A stretch of DNA of 64,000 nucleotides from Distichodus sexfasciatus (GCA_032718565.1 JAVGVS010000042.1:515501-579500); one strand, 5' to 3'; positions 1 through 11,097 are shown, numbered from the stretch's first letter. Numbers and translations: made by a program. Notes: a model not told the origin generated them from the letters alone.

Positions 1-875
1 TTTCCCTAATGATTATTTACTTTATTAGTATAGTCATGATGGGAGTCAATGCAAGAACTTCACAAAGATATTAAGACACAACTGTTTGTGTGTGAGTCCC
101 AGGAGTACACCTCGCATTCAACTTATCAAACGTCTCAGTTATTTGAGACTCATCGGTAACCGCAGGGAGCAAAATGAGACATTACTGATAATTCGCCTCC
201 AGATTTGGGTGATAGAGGCTGGAATTTACAACCCTCCCAGGACACACTCCAGCAGAACTGACGTAGCTTTAAAGCTGTTTATCTTGTTCCAAGAAGTTTG
301 TCTGAAATTCAGACGTTTGTTATAAATCATGAAAGCTGGGTTTTTTTTTGCTGGGTTCAATTGGTGTTATGATGCTCGCTCCCCACCAGATGGAGACCAC
401 AACCTTTGATTAAATAAGTGAAATATCTTCTGCTCTCTGTTTCTTGATGTTTTGGGTGTACAATGTGGGTTGGGACAAGCACGACACTTCACGACCAGCA
501 TTTTGGAAGAGCTCTCCCTGAAAGGTTTTGTCAAGGATGGTAGAGACAACGATTTGGACAAGGAATGAATACAGAATAAGCAGGGCTCACCTGCATAACA
601 ACAACAATAATAATAATAATAACATACCTTTTATTCATCTGAATAAGGCCACAACAAAAAGTGCACCTTACAGAGGGTTGGGGAGGTAATTAAATTAGTG
701 AACTTGTAAACAATAGTAATTATAAACAATAATAAAAGCATAAAGAAATTATATTTAGATTGCTATGTATATATACATATAAACAGCACAAGGCAAATTA
801 ACTCAAAGCAGTAGTATAGGGTGTGTTTTTCAACTGCTTTTCCAAAACATTAGTGTAGACAGGACCTATTCCAAA

Positions 876-918
<43 letters not shown>

Positions 919-1950
919 TATTATTATTACTTTCATGTTCCTATTTACATCTGAATGCAATTCTAGGTGCTTTATGGAGAGTGCAAATAAATAGCAAAAA
1001 GTATCAGTAAATAGTAGTAAAAAAATGTTACGATTTTTTTTGAATGACTATAATTGTGAAAACTAACCAGGATAAAAAAAAAAAAAAAAACTAGCCAGGA
1101 TAAAAATGTCTGTTCAGTAGTGTTTTAAAAATACTTTAAAAGGCCTTGATAAAAGGACATATTTGCATATATTCAGTCAGACAATTTTAGTAACTGAAGC
1201 TGTTTGTCCATTTACAGCTTTAAATAGAAATCTGTTTTGTTTTCAATGAATTCCAAAAGCAATGTGTAACCAAAGTAATCTTGCTAGGAGTCACTGCTCC
1301 TTTTAAAAATCTCGTCTGCTATGGCCTTACAGATCTGGTTATTGCTTGGGTCCAGATGGACCCATCATTTCAGATTTTTCTCAGTTCACCGGATGTGGAG
1401 GATATTGGATTTTCTGAGTCCGTTACCGTCCGGTGTTTCCTTTTTTTTGTTGCTCTAAGCTTTGGCCACGTTTTGGAAGAGTCTGGTTTCCCCCTCTAAC
1501 ATCAGTGATGTGGCTAATAATGACTTAAAGAAGACGAGCAGTAATCATCCTTAAAGGCTCTCCAAAGTGATCATAGATAGACTGATAGATGCATAAATAG
1601 TTAGACAGACAGATAGCATGGATTAAAGTGTTCCGTCGCTATGACGGATTTCCGTCAACTGAGTGCACTAAAGGTTAATAATGAGATTGATGCAGATCCG
1701 AAGGAAAAAAAATAGGGGGAAAACATTATGGTTTCGGCAGTCCGCTTAAACATTGACGGCTGCGGAGTAGCCTACAGGCTGCAAGCTATTTCCCGACGCT
1801 TGTTTAAGATGCCAAACGTCATAGTAAGGAGAAAATAATTCCCCAGCATTTAGTGCCACATCAGTCTCAAAGGCTTTTAATGTCCCGTAACAAAGACGAG
1901 ATCTGCGAAAGGGTGAATGGCACGGGCTTCTTGTTACCTGGCGTATCCAG

Positions 1951-1990
1951 TAACAATAATAATAATAATAACAATAATAATAATAATAAC

Positions 1991-2021
<31 letters not shown>
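1951..2021 (+). repeat. (AAT)n microsatellite, interrupted by AAC
   Basis: About 23 AAT/AAC triplets. In one frame they give a run of Asn and in another a run of Ile, which explains the two small frames here. Similar shorter tracts lie at about 600-622 and, as TTA, at 878-925. Confidence 0.95.
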
Positions 2022-2420
2022 TTTACATTTTCAAATAAGATCGTAATAGAACGTATTTGTGATTGGAAATCAGTGGTGTGTCATGAAGTGTCTCTTTCGC
2101 TAATAGTAGCTAAAAAAGGTCGGAAAACAGTGGAGAAAACCCATTGCTTAAATAGATAAAGAAGCCAACACTCCGAAGCTCAAGATTCAGGACAGTGGCT
2201 CTGGTGTCGCAAGTGCTACGAGAGCTTATGCTCCATTAAAAATAAATAAATAACAGCAGTTTTGGAGTCCGTTTTCTTGCTGTTTAAAAAAAAATTGTCA
2301 GATGATTTTTTTTTGCTTTAATCCATGAGACAGACAGACAGATAGACAGACAGACAGATAGATAGCAAATTGGTACTTTGTCTAAAGGCGAAGTCTCACT
2401 AAAGAAGTATGTATGCATTT

Positions 2421-2641
2421 ATAGTGAATATTTGTCATGGTAAACATACCACAGCACAGTGCCTCATAATGAAACAATCAGCCTCTGCATTTGATGTACT
2501 GGCAGCGTCCGGGGAGCAGTGCCTGGGAACGGTACCTTGTTCATGAGTACCACAGTGGTACCATTACTTGTTCCAGGACTTGAACTGGCGACCTTTTGAT
2601 CACGGAGCGAACTCCCTAGCTGTTATGCTACCAACTGCTCC
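2421..2641 (-). repeat. SINE-A copy 1 (tRNA-derived SINE), in ipmk intron
   Basis: Reading on the minus strand, the copy begins with the tRNA-like head (about 2641 down to 2565, B-box region GGTCGCCAGTTCAAGTCC) and continues with the family body TACTCATGAACAAGGTACCG and a CA-rich tail. The 3' body has an internal deletion relative to fuller copies such as 9342-9605. It lies about 160 bases before the ipmk splice acceptor. Confidence 0.8.
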
Positions 2642-2799
2642 AATTAATATTGATATTTTACCACGTCACAGATTAGATTCTTTACTCTTTGTACAGTCAG
2701 ATCTTTGGCCTTTATCCATTAACCATGGTCACGCAGCCCTAGTGCTTTTAGTGTCTGACCCTTTTTTTTTTTTTTTTTTTCTCCTCTCTTTGGCAACAG

Positions 2800-3401
2800 G
2801 CTTATCCAGGTTCTTCTACAACGGAGCTGTTCTGCGCAAAGACGCCGTCACTGCCAGCATGGCCAAGGTCCAGAAAATCCTGCAGTGGTTTGAAGGCCAG
2901 AGCCAGTTGAACTTTTACGCCAGCTCGTTGCTCTTTGTGTACGAAGGCGCTCTGCCACCTGCCGGTCACCCGGACGATGCAGACCCCACAGAAATAGAGG
3001 TGGAGACGACCCTGCGGAAACCAGACGAGGGCCCCATGCTGGAATACAACAACAACATTGAGCAGAGCCTCTGCACCATGTACTCCCTGCACAAGAAAAG
3101 CTGCATCAACAGCCACCACCAGGCTGCCAACAGTGGGTGGCGCCACGATGCCCGGCAACACCATCCCAACGCTAACGGGAACCGCGACTGCGACCTCAAC
3201 CTCGATCTCGCCCATCCAGAAACCAGACTTCGGGAGAAGCCGGTAGGGGCGGAGCCGCCATCGCAGTCAAAGTCCTCGGCGGGTGTGGAAGTGAGGATGA
3301 TCGACTTCGCTCACGTCTTTCCCAGCGAGGTCAAGGATCACGGCTACATTTACGGCCTGAAAAACCTGCTTGAGGCTTTGCGGCAAATCCTGGAGGACTA
3401 A
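2800..3401 (+). CDS. ipmk: Inositol polyphosphate multikinase, terminal coding exon
   Basis: This is the C-terminal exon of IPMK, a kinase of the inositol phosphate kinase family that phosphorylates inositol trisphosphate and tetrakisphosphate and also has PI3-kinase activity, mainly in the nucleus. The splice acceptor CAG ends at 2799, and the exon opens in the second base of a Gly codon, giving LSRFFYNG, then RKDAV and ILQWFEGQSQLNFYASSLLFVYEG. Two family signatures are visible: SSLL at 2922-2933 and the IDF metal-binding motif (MIDFAHVFPS) at 3297-3326. The exon ends YIYGLKNLLEALRQILED followed by TAA at 3399-3401, matching the family C-terminus. Between the motifs is a divergent His/Asn-rich linker (about 3100-3270), a position that is variable in vertebrate IPMKs. 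The N-terminal lobe and the PxxxDxKxG motif are outside the window. Upstream frame 2568-2799 is intron and SINE read-through, not protein. A paralogue such as ipmkb cannot be excluded. Confidence 0.95.
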
Positions 3402-4080
3402 AGCTTTCCTCTGGTGGTTCGGGAGGTTTGTTACGGAGCGGGAAAATCTGTGTATCCTTAGTTTATTTCAAATTCAAACCAAAATCCAGAACACAATAAT
3501 CATTCTTTAATCAATGATCATTTCCAAGGTCAAAACGAAACTCAAATAACGAGTTGTTTTCCCATTTCTCATTTTGCGGAAATATAAAAAATGTACTGTC
3601 ATTTGCAAGCTTGTGAGGACACCTTAGCTCTGCAGTGTGGTGGAAATCTCGGCATGTGCTTGAAAGTTGCTTCCAATCTAAGTCAGGCCTAGAGTTGGGC
3701 AGTTAATTTGAAAATGAATCATAACCTGTATTTAGAACCTTCTATTCAACATAATCTTGCCCACGTTGGTTATTTTAAAATTATTCCTTCAATTATTTTA
3801 CAATCACAAAGATATTCACTTCCCGCTTTAATAGTTGATCATTTTTACGGTAAAAAAAACCTTGAACTATAAGGACAAAAACCAAACTAAAAACAAAACA
3901 ATTGTTCATGAATTGTAATTGAAGTAAAATGTTCAGTTAATCGTAATACTGATTTGTGATCATATCGCTCAGCTTCAGAAAACTCCCCAAAATGGAATAT
4001 GTCTGTTTTCTGCTTTGGAAATGAACACTGACCATTTTTATGGTTTTGCCTTTGGTTTTAATTTGAAAAAATAAAAAAGA
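3402..4080 (+). other. ipmk: ipmk 3' UTR (inferred)
   Basis: Sequence after the ipmk stop is AT-rich and non-coding. A canonical AATAAA occurs at 4070-4075, followed by an A/G-rich stretch, and is the best candidate polyadenylation signal. The real transcript end cannot be fixed from sequence alone. A hAT-like non-autonomous repeat seems to lie within the UTR at 3690-3978. Confidence 0.5.
3690..3978. repeat. Possible hAT-like non-autonomous element in ipmk 3' UTR
   Basis: The left edge reads TAGAGTTGGGCAGTTAATTT. The right edge, on the reverse strand, reads CTGAAGCTGAGCGATATGATC. Both resemble the GGGCTGGGCGATA-type ends of fish hAT MITEs. The ends match each other only loosely and no clean 8-bp target duplication is seen, so the assignment is tentative. 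Confidence 0.35.
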
Positions 4081-5107
4081 AGAAGAACAAATGAATGATA
4101 CACAGATTCAAGAACTCCCAAACCTTCTCTACCCTTAAGCTCCAGATCTCTCCTTCAAACCTTGTGGTCTGCACTACCTTAATTACCTGTTTGAAACCCT
4201 TTTATCTTTTAAGTGACTACATATAGCTCTGTACTCTACTCAGGTAACCTGATAATAACTCCTTATATGTAAGTATGTATTCTGGCAGGAGGAGCAACAT
4301 CATACACACACACAGTCTTAATCTCCGTTTTTTGCTTCGGCGCTCGACTACACTCTTATCAGCCTGGATTTCCAGAGATGTGATGCAAGTTTCAGTTTTT
4401 TTTTAACAGATGTACCGTTTTTTAAAGTGACTCACTGGTAGGAGTAAGGATTTGGAACTTTAAAATTAATCGATGTCTACTTAACATTTCGCTGCCAAAC
4501 CAAACCTGCCTGTGGTTTCGGAAACCCGTTGCTGGTGTGTTTTGTGGCTCTTGTGCCCTCACGTGAATTTCCATATGTACATATGAATATGACTCACGTT
4601 CTGTGTTTACCGATGCAATATGCCAATGTGATTAGAGGGAAAGACGGTTGACTTTTACAAATCCTTCACTCTATTTGACGGCCCTTTGTCGCGACCAATT
4701 AGGAGCCAAAGAGTTGCTCGCTGCGAGATCTGAGCGTACGATTTTAGTAAGTGATTTCTTTTTAAATAATCAGCCGATAAGAGTCTTAGTGGCGGCGGTC
4801 GAAACCATACTAGATCTTCTTAAAAAGCCATAGACTGAAAAACAAAGTGAGGAATCAAGCGTTATACTAGTTTTAAAACTGACTGATATCAATATTTCGC
4901 CCAATTTTACAATACTAAATTTTTACAGATAACACCAAATATAAACTGATACTCCCTAGTATTAGATATTCCCTCACTGGAATATCATCCCATAAATCAG
5001 CTTAAAAATAAACCTATTTCCATAAATAGTGCTTTGAAGTAGGGCAGAATAGTTTTTGAGAAAATTCCAAGAGGAAAAGTAAATAGAATGCAATGGAAAA
5101 CAAAAAT
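4081..5107. other. Unannotated intergenic sequence
   Basis: No repeat, RNA or protein signature is recognised. A 61-codon frame at 4648-4833 lies in mixed-composition sequence but has no recognisable domain, and is likely a chance frame. Confidence 0.5.
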
Positions 5108-5357
5108 TAATCGTGTTCATGTGTCCTCCGGGTGCTCCGATTTCCTCCCTCAGTCCAAAGGCATGCGATATAGATTAATTGGTGACTCTAAATTTGGCCC
5201 TGTAAGGTGTGAATGAGAGGGTGATTGTGTGAGCTCTGCGGTGTGCCTGGCGCCTGTCCAGGGATGGTCCCCGCCTTGCACCCACAGTTCCCAGGATAGG
5301 CTCCAGTCCCCGCGATCCCGATAGGGATTAAGCAGTTTGGATAATGAATGAATGAAT
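5108..5357 (+). repeat. SINE-B copy 1 (tRNA-derived SINE, 3' part)
   Basis: The piece contains the body typical of a widespread fish repeat: CTCCGGGTGCTCCGATTTCC, then CAGTCCAAAGGCATGC, GTGACTCTAAATTTGGCC and GATAGGCTCCAGTCCC, ending in an ATGA/ATGAATGA tail at about 5340-5357. The tRNA-like head is missing here, but a related head lies at 8321-8375 and an antisense copy at 47745-47945. The antisense frame at 5188-5511 is a by-product of this repeat. Confidence 0.75.
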
Positions 5358-6239
5358 GCTTTAAAGAAAGGTATAACAATATATGTTTTAATAAGATTCC
5401 AATATGTGAAAATACAAAAAAGCTAATAGTGGGGTAGCAGTGGTGCCCTCTGGAGGACAAAGTATGTAAGTGCAATAATAACTGTAAAATTCCAATACTA
5501 ATAAATTGCACAATATTCTTTTTTTAAGAAGCACCAAATATGAACAGATTTTCCTTAATATGAGTTATTTATCAGTCCTCACAAGATAACATCCGCTAAA
5601 TCAACTTAAATAACATCCATTCAGAACACAGTTCAAGGATCCATTTTCTGTTTCTTTTTTGTCATTTATTGGCCGTTATGGAGAAGCCGATGGAAGAAGA
5701 AGATTAGATGAGTGTCGATACAGATTTTTCGGCAATTAGCCAGCATCGATTCTGGCCACTTACTTTTTCCAGATAGAGTTCTACTAATTTTATCCAGATT
5801 GTCTTGTTTAGGTGCATAATTACTGATCACTGCTGAGGTATGATTTGATGTAGAACAGCGGAATATAATAGACATCTCAAATCTTAAATGTTTAATCTCG
5901 CTAACATTAATCTCAGTTTATTACAAACTTTTCAGGTAACTGATTTCTTTGCGTGTGGTTGTTTTTTTGTCTTAGCGTGTCTGTAGTGCATCTCATGAAC
6001 TGGTTTTATGCTGAAAGACTGCCACAAGGTTCAAAGTCTGTGAAATTTCGTGGTTTAACATTCCTGTTGATTTGAGCCCCTTTGAACAGCCCCCCCTCAA
6101 AAAAAAGAAATGCACACCTTTTCTCTTCGTCCGTGACGAAGAAAGAGACGAAAGATTGGTCAGAAATTGGAAATGCGGCGTCTTTGGGCAACGTCACAAC
6201 TACCTGTGTCTAATTTCTTGGCTTTTGTCTTGCTCTCAG
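5358..6239. other. Unannotated intergenic sequence
   Basis: AT-rich single-copy-looking DNA. The small frames at 5666-5875 and 6006-6197 show no recognisable domain. No repeat signature is seen. Confidence 0.45.
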
Positions 6240-6300
6240 GACCGCGTTAATCACGGGGGACTTCAAAGAGACTGAAAGAACTTGAATGGACTCTTGCGGA
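6210..6300 (+). other. Possible 3' splice site and terminal exon start
   Basis: A pyrimidine-rich run ending TTGCTCTCAG at 6230-6239 looks like a good splice acceptor. It is followed by less AT-rich sequence and a long AT-rich stretch with AATAAA near 7199. The short open frames after it (about 12-14 codons in two frames) match nothing I recognise. It may be an untranslated terminal exon or a chance acceptor. Confidence 0.2.
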
Positions 6301-6839
6301 ATTCTTAAGCCGCGGTCAAGACTCTTGAGTCTCCAGTGTTTTCATTCCATGTTGACTTGGGCTGCTTAAAGATGTTTTAATTTTTAACCCTCATTTATGC
6401 ACTGAAGAAAGTGGAAATTCTGTATGATGTATATATTGGGCCTACTGCTGTGAAGTAATCCACTTTTCTTTGATATGCTTTCTCTCTTTATTTTTACAGT
6501 TTTGTTTTATTATAATTTACAATTAGTTGGTTAACTGCACCTGACATAGACTCGCCGTGGGCACTTTAATGACTCGCTAGACTGGATTTGAAACCTCTGG
6601 AACAGGTTTTTGAGCTAAACGTCTTACAGTATCTCATTTTTTTCCAAAGAGAAGCTTCTCATTGTGACGTTCTTAACTGCTATTGATCTCGTTTTACATT
6701 TCTGTTGCAAATAACATTTTTGTGACATGTTCCTGTGAAAAAAGTTTGAAGTGAGTGACTATGCGAGGTATTACTAAAAATCTCTTCTGCTGTTTTAGCT
6801 CTTTCAATCTGCAGTCTGGTTTTTCCTAACAATTGCTCG

Positions 6840-7040
6840 CCCTACTTAATTCTAACGCTAATTAGTTTGTTCTGATGGATTAAGCTGGAGTCAGGAAGCT
6901 CAGGAATGGGCTCAAACACAGGACTCGAGGGTGAATAGCCGTTATTGTTCCGCCCTCCGAATGGGCTTTTCCTTGGAAGCGACGACATTGAAATTTGCAC
7001 CGTCGAACACATAAACCTGCTCCTTAGGAACAGGGTTTAG
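6840..7040. promoter_or_regulatory. Candidate conserved non-coding block
   Basis: Mixed-composition sequence with GCTAATTAG at 6859-6867 and no repeat signature, set between AT-rich flanks. It resembles vertebrate conserved non-coding elements in texture only; conservation was not tested. Confidence 0.2.
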
Positions 7041-8320
7041 GAACTTTACTGGAAGTCTCGAATGACGTCTACTCATGCAACACATCTACTACTCAACTGA
7101 ACTAATTACTGCTTTTGTAAGATAGATGTATAACAACCTATAATAATGATTAGACTTATTGACATATTGGGTGTATATTTGGCATTTTTTCATTATTAAT
7201 AAAATTCACTTATTAAAAATAACTTGTTTAAGATTTATTTTTCACAAGTTAACACACTTCTATACCATGTTCTGTTTGGACAACAATATAGTATGTATTG
7301 CCTCAACATTTTATTACTAGTTTAATTAAACACGGCAGAATATAATCCAAGAATAAAGGATAAATGTTCCATCGAACACACATTTATTTTGGATTTAAGG
7401 AGGTTAACATTTTTATTATTACATTTTCTGTGGAGATGCAATATAATCTCTTCAGTCATTCTAAAAATGTTTCCAAACTAACATGTCCTTTCTTTAAAAA
7501 AAAACAAAACAAAACTGCATTTGTTTAGACACAATAAATATGGTAGAAAGGATAACATATTGCTATGACAATTTATTCTTCAATATTCTGCTGTCCTAGT
7601 TTTACGTTTTAGGTATTAGAAAACCATTTGTCAACATTATGAATTGCCCTTAAAACAGAATGCATACTGCAAAATAACAACACACACACATACACCGGTT
7701 GGCAGATCTATAGTGATAACACTAATGCCCATCTGCACATTTAATCTGTCTTGGCCATGGGAATAAAGATGTGCTTTCATATGCCATGCTTTATTAAGTT
7801 GGTTTTGGATCTTAAACTGATGGGTACTCAACACTTGGGCTCTTGGGAATTGGTCAAATTAACCTGCATAAAGGACTTTCTCAACTAGGCAGACAGCTGT
7901 GATTACTCTGCACTTAAAAAGAAGGGGATAAAAGAGTAAAAATGTTTAAAAGAAGTAAAAAGGCTGTTTATAGATCTTACTGTGCTTTTGCTAATTATAG
8001 TTGTTTAAAACTATGAGCTGTTGAATTCATAATAAGCTCACATCAGGAACGTACTTATCACTTACCACAAAGTAATAGCATTGGTGTTCAGGATGTCTTC
8101 AATGAGCTGAAAGTTTTTAACCGTGTCTCAACGATAACTGTGAAAAGAAGTAAAGGAACAAAAAGTGGGAAGAAAAAAATAATTAAGATATTCAATATAA
8201 TGTTGAATGATTGAGATGCTGCCCAGCAATCACAATATATATTTTTTAAGATGGTTTATGACAGTTCGCAACTTAAAGTCATAGCTTCCTAACTGAACAA
8301 TTCATAACTTAGTCGTAGAC
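7041..8320. other. Unannotated AT-rich intergenic sequence
   Basis: Very AT-rich with short homopolymers. No repeat family, RNA gene or coding signature is recognised. The minus-strand frame 7637-7834 lacks any known domain. Confidence 0.5.
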
Positions 8321-8375
8321 GGCACTGAGGCGCAGGGGTTAGCGCTGCTGCCTCCCAGCGAGAAGTCAGGCCCAG
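8321..8375 (+). repeat. SINE-B copy 2, tRNA-like head fragment
   Basis: The text GCGCAGGGGTTAGCGCTGCT followed by GCCTCCCAGCGAGAAG matches the head of the fish SINE whose body occurs at 5108-5357. Only the head survives; it runs directly into unrelated sequence that includes a 5S-like segment. Confidence 0.6.
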
Positions 8376-8409
8376 TTGGGTCCATGGACCATGTTTATAC
8401 ATGGTACTC

Positions 8410-8470
8410 CATTTAAAGCTGAGCAAGTTTGGGTCTAGCAAGCACATGGATGGGAGACCAAACGGAACCA
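8410..8470 (+). pseudogene. 5S rRNA-like fragment (5S pseudogene or SINE3-type remnant)
   Basis: AAGCTGAGCAAGTTTGGGTC at 8416-8435 and TGGATGGGAGACC at 8447-8459 match the internal control region of vertebrate 5S rRNA (A-box, intermediate element and C-box) in the right order and with near-native spacing. The 5' third and 3' end of 5S are not recognisable, so it is not a functional gene. It may be a 5S pseudogene or the head of a 5S-derived SINE (SINE3 type). Confidence 0.65.
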
Positions 8471-8533
8471 AACTGCTTGCAGCTATTAGAGATTATTGGG
8501 TCCAACATGGGGCACCATCCTATTGTCTGAATG

Positions 8534-9260
8534 GATTCAAGATTCAAGATTCTTTATTTGTCACGTGCAAGTTATACAGGTACAACAAGCAGTGAAATGT
8601 ATCCTGATCCGCTCTTTTAACTGTGCAATAGACAAGGAAGATAGAGACGCAATACAAACTTACAAACATAAATACTAACTTAAATACGAAGGCTGGGGTA
8701 ACAGGACAAAAATAAAACTATATATTATACAATAAGGAACATAAAGTTAAATGTGCAAACCTGAGAATGTAAAAATTGTAAATGTGCTAGGGCAGAACAG
8801 GTGCAAAGAGATGATTTTTTAAAGTGCCAAGTGCAGCTGCAGCATTGTACATAGCAGAGTAGAGCATGTGACAATGAAGTGGCAACCAGTATAAGTTATC
8901 GTAACAATAAGAGGTATGTATTAGCAGCATATAATAACATGGACATTTACAGTATAGTTATCGTAACAACGATATGAGGTATGTAATAGCAGCATGTAAT
9001 AGCATGGACATTTACAGTATAAGTTATTGTAACAGCGAGGTATGTATTAGCAGCATATAATAACAGAACTGAGACCTAGAAAGGCATGTTCTGGTTAAGG
9101 AAACGGATGGCCTGAGGATAGAAACTCCTCCTGAGTCTCTCTGTTTTGGCCATGATGGTGCGGAACCTTCTGCCTGATGGCAGAAGATGAAAAAGTCTGT
9201 TTCCTGGGTGAGATGAGTCTTTTATAACCCTGATTGCCCTGCCCTGATCCCAATGCAACT
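8534..9260 (-). mobile_element. L2-type LINE, 3' end (5'-truncated)
   Basis: On the minus strand the first part (9258 down to 9076) encodes a C-terminal reverse-transcriptase tail: LFHLLPSGRRFRT, then KTERLRRSFYPQAIRFLN, a pattern typical of fish L2 ORF2 ends. An untranslated region of about 500 bases follows, ending at 8534-8560 in GACAAATAAAGAATCTTGAA with short GAATCTT repeats, as L2 elements do. The 5' end is missing, the usual outcome of incomplete reverse transcription. Within the UTR, segments near 8885-9065 repeat the text GTATGTATTAGCAGCATATAAT two to three times, a local tandem duplication. Confidence 0.8.
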
Positions 9261-9341
9261 GTCATACTGTATATAACACTGCTGTAAAAATCGCCCATCC
9301 TTCAGCAAAAGTGAGGGGTGGAACCTAAAAACCCACATTGG

Positions 9342-9605
9342 GGGCAGTTGGTGGCGTAACGGTAGGGTTTTTGCCCCGTGATCAGAAGGTCGCAGGTTTG
9401 AATCCAGGGCCGGTAACGTTACCACTGAGGTACTCATGAGCAAGGTACCGTCACCAAGCACTGCTCCCCGGGCGCTTGTTAGCTGCCCACTGCTCCTTCA
9501 CGGATGGGTTAAATGCAGAGATCACATTTGGTTGTGGTGCACTGAGTGCTGTGCTGTGCTGTGTTCACAATGACAAATAATCACTCACTTTCTTTTCACT
9601 TTTCA
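9342..9605 (+). repeat. SINE-A copy 2 (near full length)
   Basis: One of the two best-preserved copies. It starts GGGCAGTTGGTGGCGTAACG (A-box region) and has the B-box GGTTTGAATCC, the body TACTCATGAGCAAGGTACCG and CTGCCCACTGCTCC, and the tail ACAATGACAAATAATCACTC followed by a T/C-rich end. It was inserted immediately after the L2 remnant. Confidence 0.88.
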
Positions 9606-9772
9606 CATCCACTCTTTCAAAGCCGTCCAAATCATTCCCTGTCTCTAATAGGCGAATTCTTTCCTGCCCCTTCAGAACATTAGCTAGTTAGTGGTGAGTA
9701 TTACACTGGTACAGAATAGTAGCACTATTGCACATCCTGGTTCAAATTGTACAGCTGGTTATTTCTGTGTAT

Positions 9773-10037
9773 CAGGAGTTTTCAACTTGTTCTTTCACAG
9801 GGACCACCAGTTAGACTAAGCAGCAGTCTGTGGCCCACACACGTGTGCACAAGATAGTAAAAGAAACAATAGATTTTTAAAAATATATTTTCATTATTAT
9901 TCATAAAGATGCCCAAATAAATGAAAAAACATTTTTAAAAGTGATTTCAATATTGAAACTGGATTGCATGTCATGGACCAACTGCATGGCCGTCGCGGAC
10001 CACCAGGCAGCCGAGGACCATCGGTTGAAAACCCTTG
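9773..10037. mobile_element. hAT-like MITE, 265 bp
   Basis: The ends are CAGGAGTTTTCAACTTGTTC and, reverse-complemented, CAAGGGTTTTCAACCGATGG, an imperfect terminal inverted repeat of the CAGGGGTTTTCAACC type. The possible 8-bp target duplication CTGTGTAT/CTATAAAT matches at 5 of 8 positions. The interior is AT-rich without coding capacity. Confidence 0.6.
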
Positions 10038-10335
10038 CTATAAATACAACTACGAAAGCAAATTTCTTATAGTTGACGACATACCAATAAACTATATTTA
10101 AGAAAGTAGCATTAAGAAAGTCGAATTGTGTTTTCTACACTGTTAAGGGCCAATTTGTGCATTGCTGGGTCCATACTTCTCTATTTTATTGTACCCTCTA
10201 TACATTAAAAAAAGGTTTTACTTTTAATGTCTTAGCGTCAACACAAATAACTCCTACGTTACGTCACACTTAGAGCCGATCTGTAAATGCGTGTACACTC
10301 TATTCGTTATGCATGGGAAGTAGCACTGCGGTAAA

Positions 10336-11097
10336 GTAGAGCTGAAACGATTGTTCCAATAACTCGATTAATTCTATTACAAAAAATGGTCGAGGTAATT
10401 TTTCTAGAATCGAAGCTTCGTTTAATTCATTTTACTCACTAGAGCAGCTCCGCTGGTATTTCACACGGACGCTTAATAGTGACACACAACATTTTCAGTG
10501 GCGCGATCAAGACAAGACCTGATCCCTCTGTATGTGAATGTATTTGTGAGATGTTCCGTGCACTAAAACAGAAGTAAATCCATAAAAACATTTTTCGCGA
10601 TGTAAACACACGCGCTGTGTTAATGACCGTGCGCATGAGCGCCATTACTCGCTAAAACGCTCCAGTTTGGTCAAACTGTCCCCTTTATTACAGACACAAA
10701 CCATATTTTAGCTGAGAAATAACCACAATAACCAGCGTTCTACTCACGATTCTGCCGTTTATTTAGATTTTTCCATAGATTTTCCATCGTTTATTCTGGA
10801 ACGCGCGCCCAACGCATCATTGTGGTGGCTCCGGGGGGCGCACCCAGAGGATCGTGGGAAATGTAGTTCATATACGTGTGTATAATTATTACGTTGTTTT
10901 AGTTAGGAAAACAGTATTTAAATCAAGCATTTTCTTAAGCATAACAGTAATCTCATTCATGTATTCAGACATTTTCAAGCATTATTTTATGTTTAAAAAA
11001 AGACTGTGACTGTATCGGATTTGTATCAGTATCGGCAGATATCCAAATTTACAATATCGGTATCAGACATAAAAAAGTGGTATCGGCCCATCTCTAG
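10336..11097. repeat. Remnants of two hAT-like non-autonomous elements
   Basis: The left edge (10336-10440) carries AGAGCTGAAACGATTGTTCC and CTCGATTAATTCTATTAC, typical of a fish MITE built around ATCGATTA words. The right edge (about 10990-11097) carries repeated TATCGG words and ends CGGCCCATCTCTAG, the reverse of a CTAGAGATGGGCCGATACC end. The two edges do not pair with each other, so they are probably two separate broken elements. GC-rich sequence around 10790-10860 separates them. Confidence 0.45.

Larger units (their letters stand above)
1..2799 (+). other. Intronic sequence upstream of the ipmk terminal exon
   Basis: No coding exon is recognised here. Frames such as 1281-1499 match nothing I know. 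The stretch holds AAT microsatellites (about 600-622, 878-925 and 1951-2021), GACA/GATA tracts (about 1571-1617 and 2328-2365) and an antisense SINE (2421-2641). Because the exon at 2800 starts inside a codon, the sequence before it must be intron; the preceding ipmk exon lies beyond the window edge. A run of about 20 T at 2762-2780 followed by a pyrimidine-rich stretch and CAG forms the 3' splice site. Confidence 0.7.

Noticed and set aside
1951..2021. CRISPR-like or other regular array
   Set aside because: It is a simple AAT microsatellite with no spacers, and the genome is eukaryotic.
2568..2799. Upstream in-frame extension of the ipmk exon to an ATG at 2568
   Set aside because: This part is antisense SINE plus the polypyrimidine tract. 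The family sequence begins exactly at the CAG acceptor at 2799/2800.
8410..8470. Functional 5S rRNA gene
   Set aside because: Only the central promoter-like part matches; the ends and terminator are absent.
9342..9420. Possible true tRNA gene because of good A and B boxes
   Set aside because: It is the head of a repeated SINE, lacks a closing acceptor stem, and recurs in many copies.
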